NCBI GenBank assembly: GCA_041663485.1
Contig: JBAYMO010000019.1
Coordinates: forward strand, 1 to 32,552
Direction: 5' to 3'
Length of the DNA: 32,552 nt
From: 02-FULL-45-11b sp041663485
GTDB lineage: Bacteria; Patescibacteriota; Patescibacteriia; Buchananbacterales; UBA6539
The translations under genes were made by a program, and so were the position numbers. The notes under the pieces are model-generated. The model made no database searches and had not been told where the DNA came from. It worked only from the letters and a program-made list of their open reading frames with translations. This document shows, piece after piece, positions 28,189-32,552 of the stretch (position 1 is the first letter of the stretch; every line of letters starts with the position of its first letter).

Positions 28189-29457
28189 ATGTATTCTAAA
28201 ACAAAATTAGCCAATGGTTTAAGTTTGATTTTAGCGCCGCTGAAAGAGACTAAAGCGGTTACGGTTTTGATTTTATTGCCGGTTGGTTCGCGCTATGAAC
28301 ACCAAAAGATTAACGGAGTTTCTCATTTTATTGAGCACTTAATGTTTAAAGGGACTAGCAAGCGCCCCACCAGTTTGGATTTGACCAAAGAACTTGACGC
28401 GGTGGGGGCTGAATATAACGCTTTCACGGCCAAAGATCATACGGGTTATTATGTTAAACTGGCGACAGAAAATATTGAGCTGGCCTTTGACATTTTATCT
28501 GACATGATTTTTCATTCGGTTTTTAGGTCTGAAGAAATTGATAAAGAAAGGGGAGTAATTCTTGAAGAAATAAACATGTATGAAGACAATCCGATGATCC
28601 ACGTTCAATCAATTTTTGAACAGACTATTTATCCCAACCAACCTTTGGGTTGGCAGATTTCTGGTCCCAGGGAAGTGATAAAAGAAATTTCTCGCGACGA
28701 TATTTTGGAATATAAAGAAAAATTTTATCAGCCCGATAATATTGTTTTGACTATCGCGGGTAATTTTAAATCAAAACAGGTGATAACTTTGGCCAAAAAA
28801 TATTTTGGCCAGAAATCGTCCGCCAAGGTTGAGTCATTGTTTAAACCCATCAAAATTAATCAATCCAAACCACAAATCGGTTTAATGACCAAAGAGACAG
28901 AGCAAGTGCAAACTTGTTTGGGGGTTTTAGGATACTCGCTGGCTGACAAAAAAATGTACCCGCTTTATTTGCTGGCGGTAATTTTGGGCGGTAATATGTC
29001 ATCGCGTTTATTTGCCTCGGTGCGGGAAGAAAAAGGTTTAGCCTATTATATTCGCACTGATATTAGTGCTTATCGTGATATTGGCACATTTTTGGTTCAG
29101 TCCGGATTGGATAAAAAAAGAATCAAAGAGGCCATCACTTTAATTCTGGCGGAATTGAAGAAAATTTCTGATTTTGGTGTTACAGAAAAAGAATTAGTAT
29201 CAGCTAAAAATTATTTAAAAGGAAAATTGGTTTTAGACTTGGAGGATTCCGAGAGCGTGGCGGATTGGTTTGGCAAACAAGAGTTATTATTAGATAAAAT
29301 TTTAAGGCCGGAAGAAAAAATTAAAAAAATATTTGCCGTTAAAAAATCTGATGTTCAGGCCGTGGCTAAAGAATTATTTAAAACCAATAATTTGAATTTA
29401 GCGATGATTGGGCCGTTTTCTGAGGCAAACGAGTTTATTTCTTTACTTAAATTTTAA
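28189..29457 (+). CDS. M16 family zinc peptidase (insulinase-like)
   Basis: 422 aa, single-unit size (two copies of the ~200-aa fold). The inverted zinc motif HFIEH is at residues 46-50 in SHFIEHLMFKGTSKR, and the third ligand Glu is in GVILEEINMYED (126/127), as expected for HxxEH-x76-E. The C-terminal half has the usual R-Y-like pair region SRLFASVREEKGLAYYIRTDISAYRD (about 272-297), needed for substrate binding. Members degrade peptides or process precursors; here the location is probably cytoplasmic since no signal peptide exists. It follows glyQS by 54 bases and ends before a bidirectional terminator. All catalytic residues are present. Confidence 0.93.
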   Translation: MYSKTKLANGLSLILAPLKETKAVTVLILLPVGSRYEHQKINGVSHFIEHLMFKGTSKRPTSLDLTKELDAVGAEYNAFTAKDHTGYYVKLATENIELAFDILSDMIFHSVFRSEEIDKERGVILEEINMYEDNPMIHVQSIFEQTIYPNQPLGWQISGPREVIKEISRDDILEYKEKFYQPDNIVLTIAGNFKSKQVITLAKKYFGQKSSAKVESLFKPIKINQSKPQIGLMTKETEQVQTCLGVLGYSLADKKMYPLYLLAVILGGNMSSRLFASVREEKGLAYYIRTDISAYRDIGTFLVQSGLDKKRIKEAITLILAELKKISDFGVTEKELVSAKNYLKGKLVLDLEDSESVADWFGKQELLLDKILRPEEKIKKIFAVKKSDVQAVAKELFKTNNLNLAMIGPFSEANEFISLLKF

Positions 29458-29470
29458 TCTCAGTTAATAT

Positions 29471-29499
29471 AAAAAAATCCGGCCAGGCCGGATTTTTTT
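29471..29499. terminator. Bidirectional terminator between M16 and YdjM-like genes
   Basis: ATCCGGCC (29477-29484), A, GGCCGGAT (29486-29493): an 8-bp stem with a one-base centre and A7 on the left, T7 on the right, so the loop must open somewhat. Confidence 0.8.
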
Positions 29500-29505
29500 A
29501 TTGGG

Positions 29506-29976
29506 CTAGAATGTTATCAATACACCCAAAATAATGGTTAAAGTTATGGTTTGAACAATCAAACCTTGTTTAAGAGTTAATTCACGCTTGGTTAGAATTT
29601 TATGAAAACCAAAATGAATATCGGATATTGGTTTGAAAATTTTCCATTTTAAAATCATATAACAGCCATTTAAGAAATCAGGAAATAGTCCGCCAACCAT
29701 GCCAGAAAGAACGGCCCATTCGGTTGGGAGTTGGCCAAATTGATTTAAAACAATCAGTAAAAAAATCATAACCAGCAAATCAATTATGCCAATGGCGCCG
29801 GCGTATCTAATTTCGGCTGGGGTAATATGATCGGCGTCAGCAATTAAATTTTCATCACCGTGAGGAATGGCATCAAATAAAAAATGAGCCAAGAAACCGC
29901 CGGCAAAACCCAAAAAAATATTGCCCGTGGCCTTACCAATAATTGCTCCAACTGTGCCGTGAACTGTGGAGAACAT
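29506..29976 (-). CDS. YdjM-like membrane-bound metal-dependent hydrolase family protein
   Basis: 156 aa with about four hydrophobic segments. HGTVGAIIG at the start (residues 6-14), GGFLAHFLFDAIPHGDE (about 27-43) and GGLFPDFLNG (about 94-103) match the pattern H...G...HxxxDxxPH..D...GxxPD of the YdjM/LexA-regulated membrane hydrolase-like group, in which His/Asp residues are thought to bind metal. The chain is short, with a C-terminal helix (about 135-155). Substrate unknown. It is transcribed away from the cassette array; its start at 29976 lies about 110 bases from the first flanking repeat of that array. AT-rich and ordinary core composition. Confidence 0.7.
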   Translation of the reverse strand: MFSTVHGTVGAIIGKATGNIFLGFAGGFLAHFLFDAIPHGDENLIADADHITPAEIRYAGAIGIIDLLVMIFLLIVLNQFGQLPTEWAVLSGMVGGLFPDFLNGCYMILKWKIFKPISDIHFGFHKILTKRELTLKQGLIVQTITLTIILGVLITF

Positions 29977-30087
29977 AGAAAATTAATTTGTTTTTAGTAT
30001 GGTTAATTTATTTTAACAAATATTAATTATTTAAGCAAAAATTTTTAAACAGCTATAAACTATATGGACTGCCAGCTGATTCTTGAG

Positions 30088-30152
30088 TTGCCCTGACAAA
30101 AAAATCTTAAACCCTTTAGTTAAGGAAATCAAACAATAGGGCAGTTGGTTTA
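30088..30152 (+). repeat. Cassette left flank, copy A (L element)
   Basis: Homologous to 31306-31369. Most conserved: TTGCCCTGAC, an A-run, TCTTAAACCC, TTA, AAGGAAAT and a GGG/AG/TTATAG end. The ends can pair as RNA (TTGCCCT with AGGGCAG) around an inner CCTT/AAGG hairpin. It lies 48 bases upstream of the -35 of the cassette gene. Bases 29977-30087 show no further feature. Confidence 0.75.
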
Positions 30153-30199
30153 TAGCCCAAATCAGTAATTCTTTTCATTTGGTATTTTTTTGAAAACGA

Positions 30200-30228
30200 T
30201 TGACAGAACTATAAATATATGCTATTAT
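30200..30228 (+). promoter_or_regulatory. Promoter of cassette A
   Basis: TTGACA (30200-30205), 17 bp, TATTAT (30223-30228) with extended TGC. Nearly the same as the promoter at 4744. It rules out the upstream ATG at 30190 as the start. Confidence 0.8.
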
Positions 30229-30276
30229 TTGATGTTGTTCTTTTCAGATTATAGTTTCTACTCCGGCGAGAATGCT

Positions 30277-31140
30277 ATGGATAACCTCATTATTATCTAT
30301 TGTATTCCTACTGGAGTGGATTCTATTAGCGTTGTCAGGATGGTGGTAGTTTTGGCAATGAAACGGTTACCACATGTAAAGGATTGGACGATGGAACTGA
30401 AGCTTCACAAAGAAACAGTAACAGTACCAGATGGTACATGGGTCGTGAAAGCGCAAGAGACTTCTTGGCGGGAAACACATTCCACATTTGATGTGCAATG
30501 TAAGCTTGTTAATGTAACCATCGGTTTGCCGTATGACAAGGTAACACGCCATGAGGAGAATGTGGATGCATATCACAGCGTTATCCTATTTAGTGCCAAT
30601 CGACCTTTTGGGTTGTGCACTCGCGTTAAGGGTGTGGTATACCTTTGTAACCCTGAATCCGAAGATGATTTTTGTGATGATGGGGACAATGGGTATTCCG
30701 CCGAGGAATTTGGTTGTGAAATGCCGCCATCAACATTCGAAGCTGCACGTCAGGTACATAAGGGCGAACTGGGGCGATATCCAGAGGTAGAATTGCCTTA
30801 TTGTGTCGAGCAGCAGCAAGCCTTTGAAGATGGGGAGAAAGGTTCGTGGGTTTGGCTTGCGGATTTGGCTAGGTTTGTGGGTATGGAGCAAGAAGATGTA
30901 CTCAGGCTATTCCATTTCTACGGGGATAGGCGTTATTACCTGTCTTACATCAAGGCAGCACACAAAGATGCCTTGCAATACCGCATAGCTACCGAGGGCA
31001 GGCTCGCCGTCAGTTTCCTTAACATCGCTTGCGCCATAGACGACATCAAACAAGGGAATCAACTGTGGGTTAGGCGGAAGTGGGCTAATGCTGTCACCAA
31101 TATTGTCCATTTTCGTCGGAATCAAAGCAAAGTACATTAA
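30277..31140 (+). CDS. Cassette A protein, unknown function (287 aa)
   Basis: 287 aa from ATG 30277, taken because the frame's earlier ATG (30190) precedes the promoter; the ribosome site (GGCGAG) is weak. No family recognised. The N-terminal half is beta-rich (DGTWVVKAQETSW, FDVQCKLVNVTIGLPYDKV, GLCTRVKGVVYLC). An acidic patch (NPESEDDFCDDGDNG, about 126-140) follows. The C-terminal ~100 residues are helical, with WLADLARFVGMEQEDVLRLF (about 190-209) that could be a helix-turn-helix or FHA-like adaptor; five or six Cys are scattered. There is no signal peptide, and the protein is likely cytoplasmic. Composition is richer in G+C than the neighbouring YdjM-like gene. A terminator and a flanking repeat follow, making it a self-contained unit. 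Confidence 0.7.
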   Translation: MDNLIIIYCIPTGVDSISVVRMVVVLAMKRLPHVKDWTMELKLHKETVTVPDGTWVVKAQETSWRETHSTFDVQCKLVNVTIGLPYDKVTRHEENVDAYHSVILFSANRPFGLCTRVKGVVYLCNPESEDDFCDDGDNGYSAEEFGCEMPPSTFEAARQVHKGELGRYPEVELPYCVEQQQAFEDGEKGSWVWLADLARFVGMEQEDVLRLFHFYGDRRYYLSYIKAAHKDALQYRIATEGRLAVSFLNIACAIDDIKQGNQLWVRRKWANAVTNIVHFRRNQSKVH

Positions 31141-31171
31141 CGGTCGTTAAACCAACTAAGCCTTACGGCAA

Positions 31172-31200
31172 AGAGAGCACCGACCAGCTCTCTTTTTTTT
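31172..31200 (+). terminator. Terminator of cassette A
   Basis: AGAGAGC (31172-31178) pairs perfectly with GCTCTCT (31187-31193), followed by T7. Confidence 0.9.
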
Positions 31201-31231
31201 ATTCAAAAAATCAGCTCTTAAAGCTGACTTA
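31194..31231. repeat. Cassette right flank, copy A (R element)
   Basis: 38 bases identical to 32106-32143. It contains the palindrome TCAGCT-cttaa-AGCTGA (31211-31227). Read on the minus strand this is a hairpin followed by T6, so the element is also a minus-strand terminator. Confidence 0.85.
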
Positions 31232-31305
31232 TAACCCTTTCAATAATAATCATCAATAAAATCAGGTAAAAAATAAATTTGTTTTCTTATCAAAATTTGG
31301 AAAAA

Positions 31306-31369
31306 TTGCCCTGACCAAAAAATCTTAAACCCCTTAATCAAGGAAATTAGGCAATGGGGGTAGTTGCTT
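31306..31369 (+). repeat. Cassette left flank, copy B (L element)
   Basis: Homologous to 30088-30152, and the similarity continues through the promoter. The end pairing is kept with one G-C changed to G-U (UUGCCCU with GGGGUAG), which fits a plus-strand RNA helix better than a minus-strand one. The inner CCTT-AATC-AAGG hairpin is also kept. Confidence 0.75.
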
Positions 31370-31419
31370 ATAGTTTAAGTTATTAATTCTTATTATTTTA
31401 TATTTAAAATACGAAATAG

Positions 31420-31448
31420 TTGACAACGTTAAATATATGTGTCATTGT
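31420..31448 (+). promoter_or_regulatory. Promoter of cassette B
   Basis: TTGACA (31420-31425), 17 bp, CATTGT (31443-31448). It aligns with the cassette A promoter (AAATATATG shared). The -10 is weaker than in A. The leader is about 120 nt; 31449-31560 contains no clear structure. Confidence 0.5.
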
Positions 31449-31575
31449 TTAATGTGGTTAGTTTATCACTATTTTGTTTAATTGGTTTTAAGCGCTGACG
31501 ATCATTGTCATTATCTAGAACCAATTAAGTTGAAGCGCACAACAACGGATTGAAGACAGAAAAGGAGTCGAGATT

Positions 31576-32052
31576 ATGTTTGATCAACGAGGCCAGAGAG
31601 TCCAGAATCAGACCAATGTTACTGGTAATGTGGTTACTGCGGGGGGCAGTATAACCGTTATTTCGGGTGGCGACACTTCCCCTTACTCAGCCGAGGATCG
31701 GGAAGTTATGGTTGATGTCTGGCGTGATCTAAAAAGGGTGGCGCGAGCGCTTGAGGGTGATAACCCGGAGGAGACTGCCAATAAAATTGGAGAAGTGTCG
31801 GCATGTCTGAGCCAACTGATTATGCCTCAAACCGCATCAAATCCGGTGGGTTTCGATCAAACCAATCAAACGGTTGGAATTCAATTTCAGATTAACGTGG
31901 CGCATGAGCAGGGATTTCCCAGGGGATCTGGCATTCGGCAGATAATCAATGAAGTTGATCAGGCTAAGGTTCTGATCCAGAAAGGCAATTTCGTTTTGGC
32001 CAAACTGCACGTCAATCAGGCTGTTACGATGCTGGATGAAATCACGAGTTAA
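31576..32052 (+). CDS. Cassette B protein with duplicated FDQ motif (158 aa)
   Basis: 158 aa. The start is fixed by AAAGGAG and the AAGGAGTCG-NN-ATTATG context, the same as at 12296. The N-terminus FDQRGQRVQNQTNVTGNV is echoed at residue 93 as FDQTNQTVGIQFQINVAHE, an internal repeat. The first copy continues into a Gly-rich AGGSITVISGG, which resembles the (N)xGGDI-type N-terminal motif I associate with bacterial conflict or signalling proteins; this is recall, not proof. Between them lies a helical segment (about 38-80, EVMVDVWRDLKRVARALEGDN). The C-terminus (about 115-158) is helical, TPR-like in appearance (VLIQKGNFVLAKLHVNQAV). No signal peptide. Richer in G+C than the core. Function unknown. 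Confidence 0.75.
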   Translation: MFDQRGQRVQNQTNVTGNVVTAGGSITVISGGDTSPYSAEDREVMVDVWRDLKRVARALEGDNPEETANKIGEVSACLSQLIMPQTASNPVGFDQTNQTVGIQFQINVAHEQGFPRGSGIRQIINEVDQAKVLIQKGNFVLAKLHVNQAVTMLDEITS

Positions 32053-32081
32053 GAGGGAAACCAGTCGTTAGTTCGCTGGGA

Positions 32082-32112
32082 GCAGGAACCTGAAAAATTC
32101 CTGCCTTTTTTT
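32082..32112 (+). terminator. Terminator of cassette B
   Basis: GCAGGAA (32082-32088) pairs with TTCCTGC (32098-32104), then C and T7. Confidence 0.9.
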
Positions 32113-32143
32113 ATTCAAAAAATCAGCTCTTAAAGCTGACTTA
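32106..32143 (-). terminator. R element copy B, terminator of the tRNA operon
   Basis: Identical to 31194-31231. On the minus strand TCAGCT, 5-nt loop, AGCTGA and T6 form an intrinsic terminator positioned downstream of the minus-strand tRNA-Met, so this copy plausibly ends the tRNA operon. The other copy has no tRNA gene next to it. Confidence 0.7.
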
Positions 32144-32167
32144 CATTTTCAAATAGTAGTTCTATGA

Positions 32168-32221
32168 TAGCGAGGGTGGGAGTCCCCGCCTAAGGCGGGT
32201 GCGCCTCGGGCGCAGAACCCA
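32168..32221 (-). pseudogene. Fragment of tRNA-Met 3' part split by a palindrome
   Basis: TAGCGAGGGTGGGAGTC (32168-32184) and GAACCCA (32215-32221) are contiguous in the intact tRNA-Met (32267-32290). In this copy a 30-base palindromic insert separates them, exactly in the T-loop. The following CTAAG resembles the tRNA (which has CGACCTAAG) with four bases missing. There is no anticodon arm, so it is a dead fragment. Confidence 0.8.
32185..32214. mobile_element. REP-like double hairpin in the tRNA-Met fragment
   Basis: 30 bp with two perfect hairpins: CCCGCC-taa-GGCGGG and TGCGCC-tcg-GGCGCA. The first shares its CCCGCC/GGCGGG arms with the elements at 16918 and 17003. Confidence 0.6.
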
Positions 32222-32263
32222 CTAAGCTTTTTCAAATGATTACAATGGGTGGTATAAATATTT

Positions 32264-32340
32264 TGGTAGCGAGGGTGGGAGTCGAACCCACGACCTAAGG
32301 GTTATGATTCCTTCGCTCTAACCAACTGAGCTACCTCGCC
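32264..32340 (-). tRNA. tRNA-Met (CAT), elongator or Ile2, CCA encoded
   Basis: Minus strand, 77 nt. Acceptor GGCGAGG with CCTCGCT (G1-U72), A73 and encoded CCA at 32266-32264. D-arm GCTC-AGTTGGTTA-GAGC, loop ATCATAA with anticodon CAT and normal U33, T-arm GTGGG-TTCGACT-CCCAC. The anticodon stem has one A-C mismatch next to the loop (AAGGA/CCCTT). The shape is of the elongator type; a CAT-to-lysidine Ile2 tRNA cannot be excluded by reading. Confidence 0.85.
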
Positions 32341-32381
32341 TTGGCTTCATACGCGAAATATAACATCGAATAATTCTCTCA

Positions 32382-32453
32382 TTGCGGGGGCGGGAGTTGC
32401 ACCCGCGACCTCTAGGTTATGGGCCTAGCGAGCTGCTACTGCTCTACCCCGCG
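32382..32453 (-). tRNA. Initiator tRNA-fMet (CAT), atypical, no CCA
   Basis: Minus strand, 72 nt. Initiator hallmarks are present: C1-A72 unpaired acceptor end and an A11-U24 pair in the D-stem GAGC/GCTC. Anticodon stem CTAGG/CCTAG has only two G-C pairs next to the loop instead of three. Loop CCCATAA has C at position 33 where U is nearly universal. The D-loop AGTAGCA lacks the G18G19 pair and is short. T-loop TGCAACT has G at position 55 in place of U. CCA is not encoded, unlike the neighbouring tRNA-Met and tRNA-Asp. It is the first tRNA of a two-tRNA operon. Confidence 0.85.
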
Positions 32454-32509
32454 TCGGTCTAATAAAAATAAATTTAATTGTGTGATGGCTGTTTCAGTAA
32501 TGTTCAATA

Positions 32510-32538
32510 ATCATACAGTTAATTGTGGCTTTTGTCAA
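32510..32538 (-). promoter_or_regulatory. Promoter of the tRNA-fMet/tRNA-Met operon
   Basis: Minus strand TTGACA (32538-32533), 17 bp, TATGAT (32515-32510). A start about 50 bases upstream of tRNA-fMet is expected. Nothing else is seen from 32454 to the window end. Confidence 0.75.
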
Positions 32539-32552
32539 TTTGCCGAAGGAGA

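Noticed and set aside
30190..30276. N-terminal extension of the cassette A protein from ATG 30190
   Set aside because: The consensus promoter at 30200-30228 lies inside it, so this part would not be transcribed from that promoter.
32168..32290. attL/attR pair of an integrated element at tRNA-Met
   Set aside because: The copies are only about 99 bases apart with no integrase or cargo between them, and the fragment is split by a hairpin, which fits local duplication better.

Overview
The window looks like part of a Patescibacteria/CPR-type genome (exact phylum not determinable by reading). The core genes are AT-rich, short and tightly packed. The gene set fits this group: a type IV secretion-type pilin, a long Cys-rich surface protein with an Ig/carboxypeptidase-regulatory region, an orphan CofE-like ligase, a Vut_1/YhhQ transporter, SEC59/DGK1-like kinase, M16 peptidase and a class II GlyQS. 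TGA is used as a stop (for example at 9355-9357 and 8216-8218), so this is not a TGA-recoded lineage. No transposase, integrase, CRISPR array or phage structural gene is visible.

Layout: 1-4.7 kb holds the pyruvate kinase 3' end, PEP synthase, a small GC-richer one-gene cassette, lgt and a pilin. 4.74-8.98 kb is a GC-rich four-gene module with its own promoter, long structured leader and terminator; it encodes one zinc-ribbon/beta-repeat protein and three membrane proteins of unknown function. 9.0-12.2 kb has two small membrane proteins, a CDF exporter with a tripled cytoplasmic domain, and a DUF2178-like/XRE regulator pair under a nested palindromic operator. 12.2-12.85 kb is a second GC-rich cassette with three tiny, partly related peptides. 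12.9-16.8 kb carries secreted proteins, a CofE-like ligase and a YhhQ-like transporter behind an attenuator-like leader. 16.8-19.4 kb has tRNA-Asp with repeats, infC-rpmI-rplT, tmRNA and smpB. 19.4-26.6 kb has an AI-2E family transporter and a WxL-like surface-protein operon. 26.7-30 kb has glyQS, an M16 peptidase and a YdjM-like membrane protein. 30.0-32.15 kb is a tandem pair of one-gene cassettes with homologous flanks, next to a tRNA-Met/tRNA-fMet operon.

Two gene classes stand out. Several core genes have extended -10 promoters placed so close to the ATG that the mRNA should be leaderless or nearly so. The GC-richer cassettes (2.7-3.1, 4.74-8.98, 12.2-12.85, 30.2-31.2, 31.4-32.1 kb) instead have a TTGACA -35 at 17-18 bp from a -10, mostly a strong Shine-Dalgarno, and an intrinsic terminator of their own. 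Some share promoter, leader or flanking sequence, which suggests a family of self-contained accessory units.

The other notable signals are short palindromic elements that split duplicated tRNA fragments at two unrelated tRNA loci, an initiator tRNA with C33, a D-loop lacking GG and a T-loop lacking U55, and mutually exclusive hairpins ahead of the queuosine-precursor-type transporter. All functional names rest on motif reading only.
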